Of a stretch of 64,000 bases of DNA, positions 44,062-52,365 are shown one piece after another (the stretch's first letter is position 1; each line of letters starts with the position of its first letter). Under the pieces are notes generated by a model. The model did not search any database. It saw only the letters and a program-made list of their open reading frames with translations, and was not told where the DNA came from. This stretch comes from Bradyrhizobium sp. OK095 (GTDB lineage: Bacteria > Pseudomonadota > Alphaproteobacteria > Rhizobiales > Xanthobacteraceae). The stretch lies in assembly GCF_900109945.1 (NCBI RefSeq), contig NZ_FOBX01000002.1:124001-188000 (forward strand), written 5' to 3'. Position numbers and translations under genes: made by a program.

Positions 44062-44604
44062 TCAGGATGGGCCAGAAGCGGATTCGGGTCCAGCCTCCGC
44101 CGGATCGGTCACCCCGACCGTGTGGTAGGCGCGGCCGAAATAGATCAGATTGTCCGTGCCGCCGGATCTCTGCAGCGCGACCACCCGGCAGAACAGCACG
44201 TCATGCGTGCCGACATTGACGATATCGGCAATCCGGCAGTCGAACGCAGCCGCACTATCGGCCAGCACCGGTGCACCTGTTTCAAGTGTCGACCACGCGG
44301 CTGCGGCAAAGCGTTCGTCGGCGGGCACCTTGCCGCCGAACAGGCGGGACAGCTGCTCGTGCCGAGCCGAAAGCACGTTGACGCACACCACCTCGTTGCC
44401 CGTCACGCTGGCATAGGCGGAGGAACCGCGGTTGATGCAGACCAGAAGCGTCGGCGGATCGTCGGTGACACTGCAAATCGCCGATGCGGTAAATCCGGCG
44501 CGGCCCGCGCTCCCGTCGGTCGTCACGATGTTGACGGCGGCACCAAGACAGGCCATCGCGTCGCGGTAGTCCTGAGGGGCGACGTCCTGCATCGGCGTCC
44601 TCAT
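44062..44604 (-). CDS. RutF-like flavin reductase
   Basis: 180-residue flavin reductase. The segment AAVNIVTTDGSAGRAGFTASAICSVTDDPPTLLVCINRGS (about 21-61) and the Asn-Val-Leu-Ser-Ala region after it closely follow RutF, which supplies reduced FMN to the pyrimidine monooxygenase RutA. Its ATG overlaps the stop of the M20 hydrolase gene. The likely partner is the NtaA-type monooxygenase at 53937-55241 in the divergent operon; no other monooxygenase is close. Confidence 0.88.
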   Translation of the reverse strand: MRTPMQDVAPQDYRDAMACLGAAVNIVTTDGSAGRAGFTASAICSVTDDPPTLLVCINRGSSAYASVTGNEVVCVNVLSARHEQLSRLFGGKVPADERFAAAAWSTLETGAPVLADSAAAFDCRIADIVNVGTHDVLFCRVVALQRSGGTDNLIYFGRAYHTVGVTDPAEAGPESASGPS

Positions 44605-45848
44605 ACCTCGATCGAAAGCACGAGCCCGCGCAGCACCTGCGCCAGCACGGAAGCGCCGGCCGCGACATGATCGGGCTCGGCCCATTCGTGCTCGACATGG
44701 CTGGCGCCGTCGCGACACGGAATGAAGATCATCGCCGCCGGACAGATTTTTGCGAGATGGCGGGCGTCGTGACCGGCGGCCGAGAGGATAGCCATGGCGG
44801 AGTGACCCTGCTCGCGCGCTGCCTCCGCGATGCTTGCCCGCAAGCGCGGATCGAATTGGTTCGACGGCGCGTCGACGAGCGGCGTCACGGTCACTGCGCA
44901 TGGTGGAGCGTTTTCCCGGCAGAGAGCGATGATGCGCGCACCCGCGGCATCGAGCACCGCATTATCAGGGTGGCGCAGATCGATGCTGAAGCTGACGCGC
45001 GACGGCACCACTGACGGCGCGTTCGGCAGGACTGCAACCCGGCCGATGGTGAATTTGATGTCGACATCGATGGTGCCGATCTCGGCATGGAGCGCCGTCG
45101 CCATCCGCGCAAAGGCCGCGAGCGCATCCCGCCGCTCCGACTGCGCGAGCGTGCCGGCATGGCCCTCGGCTCCCTCGACTACCACCTGAAAGGTCTTCTT
45201 GCCCTGAATGCCTGTGACGACACCGATCGTGCAGTCGGCCGCCTCCAGCAGCGGTCCCTGCTCGATGTGCAGCTCGAGATAGGCCCCAGTGGCAAAACCG
45301 AGCGGCCTGTGCGGCATATCAGGGAAAGCCTTGTGCAGGCGATCGAGCGCTTCGCCGACACTGATGCCGTCTGCATCGCGCGCCGCACGGATGACCGCCA
45401 TGTCTCGCTCGCCCGTAAAAGCCTCCGAACCCATCATGCCTGGGGCAAAGCGGGAGCCTTCCTCGTTCATCCAGGCAACGACGATGACGTCGCGCGCGGG
45501 CTTGTCGCCCTGCTCGGCGAGCGAGACGACCGCTTCAAGCGCCGCCATCACGCCGGCCGCGCCGTCGAATTTTCCGCCGGTCGGCTGGCTGTCGAGATGA
45601 CTGCCAAGCAGAAACGGTGGCGCGGAGCGATCGCGGCCGGCCAGCGTCAAAAACAGGTTAGCCGCCGCATCCGTCGACGGCGTCAATCCCGCTTCAAGCG
45701 CCCAGCCGATGACACGGTGCCAGGCGGCGATCTCGCCGTCACTCAGCGCCTGGCGATTGACCCCGCCGGCAGGCGTCGCGCCGATCTCGGCAAGCGACAT
45801 CAAGCGCGTCCAGAGCCTGTCAGCGTTGATCAAGGTGCTGGATCCCAT
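44601..45848 (-). CDS. M20-family amidohydrolase (N-carbamoyl-L-amino acid hydrolase/allantoate amidohydrolase type)
   Basis: 415-residue zinc hydrolase of carbamoyl or ureido acids. Metal ligands are present in order: His84 (LGSHLDSQPTGGKFDG), Asp95, Glu129/130 (WMNEEGSRF), the His of LELHIEQGP near 195 and a late His in GASHVEHEWAEP near 388. The SHLDSQ motif and HIEQGP are typical for L-carbamoylases, beta-ureidopropionases and allantoate amidohydrolases, which I cannot separate by eye. It releases ammonia and CO2 in a pathway with the alpha/beta hydrolase and RutF-like reductase. Confidence 0.9.
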   Translation of the reverse strand: MGSSTLINADRLWTRLMSLAEIGATPAGGVNRQALSDGEIAAWHRVIGWALEAGLTPSTDAAANLFLTLAGRDRSAPPFLLGSHLDSQPTGGKFDGAAGVMAALEAVVSLAEQGDKPARDVIVVAWMNEEGSRFAPGMMGSEAFTGERDMAVIRAARDADGISVGEALDRLHKAFPDMPHRPLGFATGAYLELHIEQGPLLEAADCTIGVVTGIQGKKTFQVVVEGAEGHAGTLAQSERRDALAAFARMATALHAEIGTIDVDIKFTIGRVAVLPNAPSVVPSRVSFSIDLRHPDNAVLDAAGARIIALCRENAPPCAVTVTPLVDAPSNQFDPRLRASIAEAAREQGHSAMAILSAAGHDARHLAKICPAAMIFIPCRDGASHVEHEWAEPDHVAAGASVLAQVLRGLVLSIEV

Positions 45849-45852
45849 CGGC

Positions 45853-46740
45853 CTACTTCGTGCGCATGATCTGGCCCGGCAGCGCACGCGGATCGCGCGG
45901 CAGCCATTGCCCGGCCTCGACCTGGGCGATGAACTCGGCGATCAGCGCGTTGAATGCCGCGGGTTCTTCCAGATTGAGCGTGTGGCCGGTCTTGGGGAAG
46001 ACCGAGAGGCCGCAGGCCGGAATGGTCTTCTTCAGGAAGATGCCAGGCTGGAGGCAATGATCGTCCTCGTCACCGACGACGACCAGCGTCGGCACCATCA
46101 TCTTTTTCAAGCCGTCTTCGAGATCGTAGAACGACGGCCGCCGTGCCTGGACGCCACGCATGGTGTTGGCGGCGCCGCGGTCGGAATGGGTGGCAAGACG
46201 ATCGGCGAATTCCTGCCAGCCGCGCGGATCCTTGTTCTGGAACTGCACCCGGCTCGCGCCGAGCGCGTAGACCTTGGAAAATTCCTTCGCGCCCTGCTTC
46301 TCGAAATTGTCGGCGACTTCGAGCGACACGCCGCGGAAATAGTCCTCGAACTCCTTCTCGCAGCCGTAGCCCGCGCCGGCCACCGTCAGCGACAAAGCGC
46401 GCTCCGGCGTGCGCAGACCAAAATGGACCGTGCAGAAGCCGCCCATCGAAAGGCCGACAATATGCGCCTTCTCGATTTTGAGCGCGTCGAGCACCGCGAC
46501 CGCATCGTCAGCGGCAACCGCCTGCGAATAGGCCTCCACGCTGTCAGGCACCTCCGACGGCGGATAGCCGCGCGCGGCGTAGCTGATGCAGCGATGGCGC
46601 CGGCTGAAATAACGCAGCTGCGGCTCCCAGCTTTGGTGATTGCCGCCGAACTCGTGGATGAAGAGGATCGGCGTGCCCTCGCCGGCCTCTTCCACATGGA
46701 GCTTCACGCCATCCTTGGTCGTGATCATCGTCATCGGCAT
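45853..46740 (-). CDS. Alpha/beta-fold hydrolase
   Basis: 295-residue hydrolase with nucleophile Ser98 in GLSMGG, a likely acid in VVVGDEDDHC near 228, and the catalytic His in KTGHTLNLEEP near 258; the oxyanion region is FIHEFGG at 28-34. The fold includes enol-lactone, carbamate and ester hydrolases, and RutD. In this operon it may hydrolyse a carbamate or amide intermediate (inference). ATG 46740 is 6 bp after the aminotransferase stop. Confidence 0.88.
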   Translation of the reverse strand: MPMTMITTKDGVKLHVEEAGEGTPILFIHEFGGNHQSWEPQLRYFSRRHRCISYAARGYPPSEVPDSVEAYSQAVAADDAVAVLDALKIEKAHIVGLSMGGFCTVHFGLRTPERALSLTVAGAGYGCEKEFEDYFRGVSLEVADNFEKQGAKEFSKVYALGASRVQFQNKDPRGWQEFADRLATHSDRGAANTMRGVQARRPSFYDLEDGLKKMMVPTLVVVGDEDDHCLQPGIFLKKTIPACGLSVFPKTGHTLNLEEPAAFNALIAEFIAQVEAGQWLPRDPRALPGQIMRTK

Positions 46741-46745
46741 ATTTC

Positions 46746-47891
46746 CTAGAATTGCGGCGGCAAATCGTTCAGCGTCCGCGCCTGCGCGACCATGTCCGGC
46801 AGCAGCGTGCATAGTTTTTCGACCCAGGCCTGCGGCACGGAGGTGCTGATCTTCACAAAACGGTCGCCGAAGCGCTGGGTGTGATAGGTGCCCTGGCGGA
46901 TCATGATGCCCTGCCGGCGATAGCACTCGACCAGCGCCTCCGGGCGGATGCCGGCTGCGATAGTCTCCAGCACCAGGAAGTTTCCGTGCGACGGCATGAT
47001 CGGCAGCGCCAGCCCTTCGATTCCCGCTGCCGCCTCCTGGATCATCGCCTTGTTGGCCCGGTCGGTGCTGCGGACCTTCTTCATCCATTCAGCCTTGACC
47101 GACAACCCCGCCTGCGCCGCGCGCTGCGCGATGACGCTCGCGCCGAGCACGCTGGTGGAGGTTTGCGCCAGCTCTTCGAACAGGTCGGGCGCCGCAACGA
47201 GCGCACCGATCCGCAAGCCCGCAAGCCCTAGCCATTTCGAGAAGCTGGTCGAGACCACCGTGCCTTGCGGCGCGACGTGAAGCACGGGCGTGTGGCCGTC
47301 GGCGAAATCGCGGTAGGTGCAGTCGTGCACCAGCAGCGCGCCGCAATCACGCGCGATCGCCGCGAAGCTATCGATCTCCTCGCGCGTATAGCGAATGCCG
47401 AGCGGATTGTTGGGATCGACGAGATAGATGATCGCCGTGCGCTCATCGACATTGGCCTTCAACGCCTCCGGCGTCAGGCGGTAGTTGCAGGCGGGATCAT
47501 AGATCGGAATCTCGATCACCTCGGCGCCCTGCTGGCGCGCGAACAGGCACGGCCATTTCCAGGTCGGATCGGTCGTCACCAGCGTGGTGCCGGGCTTGCA
47601 GCGCGCGCGGCAGATCATCGCGAGCGCATTGACGCCGCCCTCGGTCACCAGCGCTTCTGCGCCTGGCGTCCCGAGGTCGGCGACGATCGCGGCACGCAGC
47701 GCCTCGAAGCCGAGCGGTGGGGCATAGGCATTGAACTCGCCAGCCTCGATCGAGCGCAGCATGGCCTCGCGCACGGCGGGATGGCTCTCGATATGGTTGG
47801 TGTTCTGGCCGAGCCAATAGAGCCCCGGCGTTGCCGAGAGCTCGTCGAAATAGAGGTTGCGGACCAGCGCCGCGGATTGCACTCCAGACAT
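46746..47891 (-). CDS. Class I/II PLP-dependent aminotransferase
   Basis: 381-residue fold-type I aminotransferase. It shows YLVDPNNPLG near 155-164, a Tyr-Arg region near 188 (HDCTYRDFADG), the Schiff-base Lys in STSFSKWLGLAGLRIG near 220 and the C-terminal carboxylate Arg in RFVKISTS near 350. The amino-group donor is unknown; histidinol-phosphate-type and aspartate-type enzymes are the nearest relatives. It lies between the SDR and the alpha/beta hydrolase in a five-gene leftward operon. Confidence 0.9.
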   Translation of the reverse strand: MSGVQSAALVRNLYFDELSATPGLYWLGQNTNHIESHPAVREAMLRSIEAGEFNAYAPPLGFEALRAAIVADLGTPGAEALVTEGGVNALAMICRARCKPGTTLVTTDPTWKWPCLFARQQGAEVIEIPIYDPACNYRLTPEALKANVDERTAIIYLVDPNNPLGIRYTREEIDSFAAIARDCGALLVHDCTYRDFADGHTPVLHVAPQGTVVSTSFSKWLGLAGLRIGALVAAPDLFEELAQTSTSVLGASVIAQRAAQAGLSVKAEWMKKVRSTDRANKAMIQEAAAGIEGLALPIMPSHGNFLVLETIAAGIRPEALVECYRRQGIMIRQGTYHTQRFGDRFVKISTSVPQAWVEKLCTLLPDMVAQARTLNDLPPQF

Positions 47892-47898
47892 CGATACC

Positions 47899-48678
47899 TC
47901 AGATCACCGAGCCGCGCGCGGCAATGCCGCCGTCGATCGTCACCACGGTGCCGGTGATGTAGCCGGACCGCGGCGAAGACAGGAATGCGACGAGATCGGC
48001 CACTTCTTCCGACGTCGCCGGGCGCTTGCCCGGATATTTGTCGAACAGCTCCTCCCAGCGGCTTTCGTCGCCGAGCATGTCGATCGCCTTGCGCTTCATG
48101 ATCTTGAGCATGCGGTCGGTCGCCACCGGTCCGGGATTGACCGCGACGACGCGCACGCCGTGGTCGAGGCTGCGGCCGCCGAGCGCTTTGGTGAATGACA
48201 TCAGCGCCGCATTGCCGGTCGAGCCCGCGATGTAGCTCGCGTCCCAATTCTCGCCGGAATTGCCGATGATGTTGATGATGACGCCGTCCTTGCCCTTCAT
48301 CCGCGGATAATAGAGACGCGACAGCGTGATGTAGCCGAACACCTTGAGATCGAAGCCACGCCGCCAGGCGGCGTCATCGAGGATTTCCAGCGAGCCGGCC
48401 GGGATGTCGCCGGCATTGTTGATGAGGATGTCGATGTCGCCGACCTCGGCCGCGAGCTTCTCCATCGCGGCCGTGCTCGACAAATCGAGCGCGTGGATGG
48501 TGATCTTCACACCAAAGCGCGCTTCGAGCTGCTTCTTGGCCTCGAGCATCGCCTCGCCGTTGCGGGCGGCCAGATGCAGATGACACCCTTCCGCGGCGAA
48601 GAGTTCGGCCACCGCCAAACCAATTCCTTTCGACGCGCCGGTGATCAGCGCGGTCTTGTTCGTCAGCTTCAGGTCCAC
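47899..48678 (-). CDS. SDR-family oxidoreductase with non-canonical active site
   Basis: 259-residue classical-SDR fold: TGASKGIG at 13-20, NNAG at 87-90, catalytic-type Ser141 and Tyr149. The Lys that should follow in YxxxK is Ser153 (YIAGSTGN), so the normal proton relay is incomplete. First gene of the leftward operon; upstream stand a candidate GntR box and a sigma-54-type promoter. The C-terminal GYITGTVVTIDGG end is normal for the family. Confidence 0.88.
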   Translation of the reverse strand: MDLKLTNKTALITGASKGIGLAVAELFAAEGCHLHLAARNGEAMLEAKKQLEARFGVKITIHALDLSSTAAMEKLAAEVGDIDILINNAGDIPAGSLEILDDAAWRRGFDLKVFGYITLSRLYYPRMKGKDGVIINIIGNSGENWDASYIAGSTGNAALMSFTKALGGRSLDHGVRVVAVNPGPVATDRMLKIMKRKAIDMLGDESRWEELFDKYPGKRPATSEEVADLVAFLSSPRSGYITGTVVTIDGGIAARGSVI

Positions 48679-48704
48679 GCGGGATCTCCAGAATGCAAGC
48701 TAGA

Positions 48705-48713
48705 TATACAAGG
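48705..48713. promoter_or_regulatory. Candidate GntR box A (SDR operon)
   Basis: TATACAAGG recurs at 49670, and TATACAA at 49485, around the GntR gene. Here it is framed by the inverted repeat GCTAGA-N9-TCTAGC (48699-48719) and covers the predicted start point of the sigma-54 promoter of the SDR operon. Confidence 0.55.
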
Positions 48714-48716
48714 TCT

Positions 48717-48732
48717 AGCAATTTGCATACCA
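48717..48732 (-). promoter_or_regulatory. Sigma-54-type (-24/-12) promoter of the SDR operon
   Basis: On the minus strand TGGTATGCAAATTGCT has a perfect -12 TTGCT, TGG at -24 and exactly 10 nt between GG and GC, with two mismatches in the -24 half. It lies 39 bp upstream of the SDR start and is the weakest of the six matches. Confidence 0.5.
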
Positions 48733-48745
48733 AGAGGCCGGAGGG

Positions 48746-49462
48746 TCATTCGAAGGCGGCGAGAAAGTCCAGCAGGTTGTCGCCGAGCAGGTTGACGTGA
48801 TCCCGCATGGCGCTGTGCGCCCGCTCCGGGTCGTGCGCGAGGATGGCCTGCATGATCGCCTCGTGCTCGCGGACAGTATCGGCGATCCGGTTCGGCATCC
48901 GCGTCACTCGGCGGCGATAGGCCGCCACCTGGTTGCGCAGCTTGCGGGTCTGGTCGGCCAGGAAAGTGTTGCGCGAGGCTTCGTAGATCGCTTCGTGGAA
49001 TTCCTGGTTGATGTCGTAGAAGACGTCGATATCACCGGTTTCGCCTGCCGCCACAAGCCGCTGGTGAATCTCGCCTATTTCGGCTCCCCAAGCCTGGGAA
49101 ACACGTCTTGCGGCGAGCCGGGCGCAGAGCCCTTCGAGCTCCGCCATGACCTGGAACATCTCGATCAGCGCCTGCGCCTTGATGCTGCGGACGGTCGCCC
49201 CCAGCCGGCCGCGCAGCTCGACCAGATTGTTGGCGGCCATCAGGCGGAACGCCTCCCGCACCGGCGTGCGCGAGACGCCGAAGCGCTGCGCGATCTCCTG
49301 CTCGTCGAGCCGGCTGCCGGGTTCGAGATGACCCGCCGCGATCGCCCCTTCGAGCTTCTGGCGCAGGCTCTCCGCCAGCGTCATGCCGGGGCTCGCGCCA
49401 AGGGACTCCTGCCCATTTTTCACGCGCCTGCCTCCGCCATGTGCACCAATATCCGCCATCAT
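48746..49462 (-). CDS. GntR-family regulator, FCD (FadR-like) subfamily
   Basis: 238-residue regulator. The winged helix spans about 28-95 (LAESLRQKLEGAIAAGHLEPGSRLDEQEIAQRFGVSRTPVREAF) and the all-helical FCD ligand domain about 105-230, with metal or ligand-binding His residues in EFHEAIYEAS and REHEAIMQA. ATG 49462 has GGAG upstream; ATG 49459 is possible. It stands between two divergent operons and three TATACAA boxes mark its own promoter and both operons, so it is probably their repressor. Confidence 0.93.
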   Translation of the reverse strand: MMADIGAHGGGRRVKNGQESLGASPGMTLAESLRQKLEGAIAAGHLEPGSRLDEQEIAQRFGVSRTPVREAFRLMAANNLVELRGRLGATVRSIKAQALIEMFQVMAELEGLCARLAARRVSQAWGAEIGEIHQRLVAAGETGDIDVFYDINQEFHEAIYEASRNTFLADQTRKLRNQVAAYRRRVTRMPNRIADTVREHEAIMQAILAHDPERAHSAMRDHVNLLGDNLLDFLAAFE

Positions 49463-49484
49463 GTTTCTCCGATATCGATACATG

Positions 49485-49493
49485 TATACAAAA
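49485..49493. promoter_or_regulatory. Candidate GntR box B (autoregulatory)
   Basis: TATACAAAA includes half of the perfect 8-bp palindrome TGTATACA (49483-49490), about 25 bp upstream of the GntR start. It fits autoregulation by the FCD regulator. Confidence 0.5.
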
Positions 49494-49605
49494 TGGCACC
49501 CATCTTCCAGCGAAACGGCTGATTTTCGCGCGGAGATGCGCGCGGCTTCGCTTTGTTCGCCGTCGATCTCGCAAGTCTTATGCCTGATTTGCGCGGAAAT
49601 CGCAC

Positions 49606-49621
49606 TGGCACACGAGTTGCT
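49606..49621 (+). promoter_or_regulatory. Sigma-54 (-24/-12) promoter of the THI5-like ABC/monooxygenase operon
   Basis: TGGCACACGAGTTGCT has a perfect -24 TGGCAC and -12 TTGCT with 10 nt between GG (49607-49608) and GC (49619-49620). The predicted start near 49632 is 55 bp before the GTG start at 49687, and GntR box C lies between them. Confidence 0.75.
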
Positions 49622-49669
49622 AAGAGATTTCGACGCGGTCCGCTTTCGTATGCGAATGGCCGCCGCCAT

Positions 49670-49678
49670 TATACAAGG
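49670..49678. promoter_or_regulatory. Candidate GntR box C (ABC/monooxygenase operon)
   Basis: TATACAAGG is identical to box A. It lies downstream of the sigma-54 start point and 8 bp before the GTG start of the ATPase gene, where binding would act as a roadblock. Confidence 0.5.
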
Positions 49679-49686
49679 ACATCCCG

Positions 49687-50550
49687 GTGCAGGCTGCCCG
49701 CCTCCCCCATCCCGGACCGGCTACCGACGCCCCGCAGGCTCAGAGCAACCCTGAGCCGCTGCTCGAGCTGCGCGCGATCAACAAGACTTTTGGCGCCGTC
49801 GCGGCGCTCTCGGGGCTTCAGGCGACCATCGCCCCGGGCGAGTTCGTGACCGTCGTAGGTCCGAGCGGCTGCGGCAAGAGCACCCTCTTTAATATTGTCG
49901 CCGGACTGGAGGAGCCGGACGCCGGCGGCATCCTGCGCTTCGAGGGCAAGAGCTGCCATTCGGCCGACCTGCTCGGCCGCGTCTCCTTCATGCCGCAGCG
50001 CGACCTGCTGTTTCCCTGGCGCAACGTTGTCGACAACGCCATCCTCGCACTCGAGGTCGAGGGCATGAAGCGCGACCAGGCCCGCGCGAAGGCGCTCAAG
50101 ATGCTGCCCGAGTTCGGCCTCGCCGGCTTCGAGAAGCAATATCCCAATCAACTGTCCGGCGGCATGCGCCAGCGCGTCGCCTTGATGCGCACCTTCCTGT
50201 TCGAGCGCGACCTGATGCTGCTCGACGAGCCCTTTGGCGCGCTCGATGCGCTGACGCGGGCGATGATGCAGCGCTGGCTGCTCGACGTCTGGCAGAAATA
50301 CCGCCGCACCATTCTCTTCATCACCCACGACGTCGACGAGGCCATCTTCCTCGGCGACCGCGTGCTGGTCATGACGGCGCGTCCCGGCGCGGTGAAGCTC
50401 GAACAGGTCGTCGACCTTCCCCGCCCGCGCCGGCCCGAGATCGTCACCTCCCCTGAATTCATCCGCCTCAAGCGCACGCTGCTCGATGCGATCGAGGAGG
50501 AAAGCATGAAATCATTCCAATCCTCCCTCGCGCAGGAGAAGTCGCAATGA
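49687..50550 (+). CDS. NitT/TauT/ThiZ-family ABC transporter ATP-binding protein
   Basis: 287-residue ATPase with Walker A GPSGCGKST at 58-66, Q-loop MPQRDLLFPW near 102, signature [16 protein letters not shown] near 157 and Walker B LMLLDEPFGALD near 178. The DLLFPWRNVVDN loop is typical for nitrate, taurine and pyrimidine importers. Start is GTG 49687. First gene of a six-gene rightward operon; its stop overlaps the aldolase start by 4 bp. Confidence 0.92.
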   Translation: MQAARLPHPGPATDAPQAQSNPEPLLELRAINKTFGAVAALSGLQATIAPGEFVTVVGPSGCGKSTLFNIVAGLEEPDAGGILRFEGKSCHSADLLGRVSFMPQRDLLFPWRNVVDNAILALEVEGMKRDQARAKALKMLPEFGLAGFEKQYPNQLSGGMRQRVALMRTFLFERDLMLLDEPFGALDALTRAMMQRWLLDVWQKYRRTILFITHDVDEAIFLGDRVLVMTARPGAVKLEQVVDLPRPRRPEIVTSPEFIRLKRTLLDAIEEESMKSFQSSLAQEKSQ

Positions 50551-51326
50551 ACGCGATGTCGCCGAAAGAACCGCGCGGGATCGATCCGGCCGAATGGGAT
50601 GCCCGGATCAAGCTCGCCGCCTGCTATCGCATGGTCGCCAGGCTCGGCATGGACGATCTGATCTACAATCACATCTCCTCGCGCGTGCCCGGCCACGACG
50701 ATCAGTTCCTGATCAATCCCTATGGACTACTGTTCGACGAGATCACGGCCTCGAGCCTGGTGAAGATCGACACCAAGGGTAACAAGCTCGACGACACGCC
50801 GCAGGCCGTCAATGTCGCGGCCTTCGTCATCCATGCAGCGATCCACACCTCGAACCATGACGCGGTTTGCGTGCTGCACACCCATTCCGACGCGAGCGTT
50901 GCCGTCTCGGGGCAGGAAAAAGGCCTGCTGCCGCTCAGCCAGTTCGCAATGCGCTTCTACGACCGACAGGCCTTCCACGATTACGAAGGCGTTGCCATCG
51001 ACCTCGACGAGCAGCTCCGCCTGGTGCGCGATCTCGGCCCGCACAAGGTGATGCTGATGCGCAACCACGGCATCCTCACCGTCGGCCGGACGCCGGGCGA
51101 GGCCTTCATGCTGCTCTATTATTTCGAGCGCGCCGCGCGGATCCAGCTCCAGATGCAGGCCGCCGCCGCGTCAGGCGCCAGGCTGGTGATGCCGCCGCAC
51201 GAGGTCTGCGAGAAAGCAGCCCGCCAGTTCTGGGAATTGCAGGGCGACATCCTCGTGCCCGGCGAACGCGAATGGCCGGCGCTGATGCGCCAGCTCGACC
51301 GTACCGATCCATCCTATCGCAATTGA
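50547..51326 (+). CDS. Class II aldolase/adducin-family protein
   Basis: 259-residue zinc-dependent fold. Metal-binding His residues are visible at 111 and 113 (VLHTHSDASVAV) and near 174 (LMRNHGILTVG); NHISSRVPGHDDQFLINPYGLLFDEIT near 41-67 is the family substrate loop. Members cleave sugar phosphates or decarboxylate hydroxy acids. Its unusual place inside an ABC importer operon suggests it acts on the imported compound or a breakdown product. Confidence 0.9.
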   Translation: MNAMSPKEPRGIDPAEWDARIKLAACYRMVARLGMDDLIYNHISSRVPGHDDQFLINPYGLLFDEITASSLVKIDTKGNKLDDTPQAVNVAAFVIHAAIHTSNHDAVCVLHTHSDASVAVSGQEKGLLPLSQFAMRFYDRQAFHDYEGVAIDLDEQLRLVRDLGPHKVMLMRNHGILTVGRTPGEAFMLLYYFERAARIQLQMQAAAASGARLVMPPHEVCEKAARQFWELQGDILVPGEREWPALMRQLDRTDPSYRN

Positions 51327-51348
51327 TTTCACCGCCTGGAGTATGACC

Positions 51349-52365
51349 ATGTTGAGCCGACGCCACGCCCTCTCCGTCCTCTCCGCGATCGCACTGGCGA
51401 CCGGCTCGCTTGTCACGGCCGCGTCCGCAGCCGAATTGCAGAAGGCGAGCTTGCGCCTGAAATGGCTGCCGCAGGCGCAGTTCGCAGGCTTCTACGTCGC
51501 GGCGGCCAAGGGCTACTACAAGGCCGAGGGTATCGACCTCACCATCAATCCCGGCGGCCCCAATCTGCTCACAGAGAATCTGGTGGCGACCGGCGCCGAC
51601 ACGTTCGGCCTGTCGGGCGGCACCGACAGCGTGTTCGCCGCGCGCGACAAGGGGCTGCCGATCGTCTGCATCGGCGTATCGCACCAGATCACGCCCTTCA
51701 TCTTCGTCACCCGCAAGGACGGGCCGGTAAAGACGATCCAGGACTTCAAAGGCAAGACCGTCACCACCTGGTTCACCGGCGCCAATCATGTGCTCAACGG
51801 CATGCTGGCCAAGGAAGGCATCAAGCCGGATGAGGTGAAGATCCAGCCGCAGCAGGTTTCGGTGACGCCCTTCGTCGACGGCAACGTCGATGTCATCACG
51901 GCGACCTATTACAACGAATTCTACACCATCCAGTCGCGCATGCCGAAGGACAGCCTGAAGACCTTCGTCGCCGAGGATTACGGCATCACCTTCCCGCGCG
52001 ATACGTTGATCGTGGCCGAGGCGACCGCCAAGGAGAAGCCGGAGCTGGTCAAGGCGTTTTTGCGGGCCTCGCTGAAGGGCTGGAAGGATGCTTTCTCGGA
52101 TCCCAAAGGCGCCGTCGACACTGTCATGGCCGCCGCGCCAACGCTCGATCGCGCACAGCAGGAGTTCATGCTCACTGAGGTGAAGCGCCTGATGACCGCT
52201 GGCGCCGCAGCGAAGAACGGTATGTTCTGGATCGACACCGACGCCGTCAAAACCGCCCACGATTTCTTCCTGAACTACGGCGTGATCTCCAAGCCGGTCG
52301 ATCTCGCTGCGGCCTATGATTCCAGCTTCATCCAGAGCGTCCCGGCGGCGGACCGGCTGCCGTGA
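51349..52365 (+). CDS. THI5/NMT1-like ABC transporter substrate-binding protein
   Basis: 338-residue periplasmic receptor. A short signal (RRHALSVLSAIALATGSLVTAASA) is followed by the family hallmark LRLKWLPQAQFAGFYVAAAKGYY and INPGGPN. The NMT1/THI5 group includes ThiY, which binds a thiamine-pyrimidine precursor, and receptors for other small N-compounds. ATG 51349 is chosen because GGAG lies 7 nt upstream; ATG 51343 would be only 1 nt from it. The permeases follow immediately. Confidence 0.92.
   Translation: MLSRRHALSVLSAIALATGSLVTAASAAELQKASLRLKWLPQAQFAGFYVAAAKGYYKAEGIDLTINPGGPNLLTENLVATGADTFGLSGGTDSVFAARDKGLPIVCIGVSHQITPFIFVTRKDGPVKTIQDFKGKTVTTWFTGANHVLNGMLAKEGIKPDEVKIQPQQVSVTPFVDGNVDVITATYYNEFYTIQSRMPKDSLKTFVAEDYGITFPRDTLIVAEATAKEKPELVKAFLRASLKGWKDAFSDPKGAVDTVMAAAPTLDRAQQEFMLTEVKRLMTAGAAAKNGMFWIDTDAVKTAHDFFLNYGVISKPVDLAAAYDSSFIQSVPAADRLP

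Noticed and set aside
49494-49509. A second TGGCAC element near the GntR gene
   Set aside because: At the correct distance the -12 position reads CC instead of GC, so it is not a usable -24/-12 promoter.
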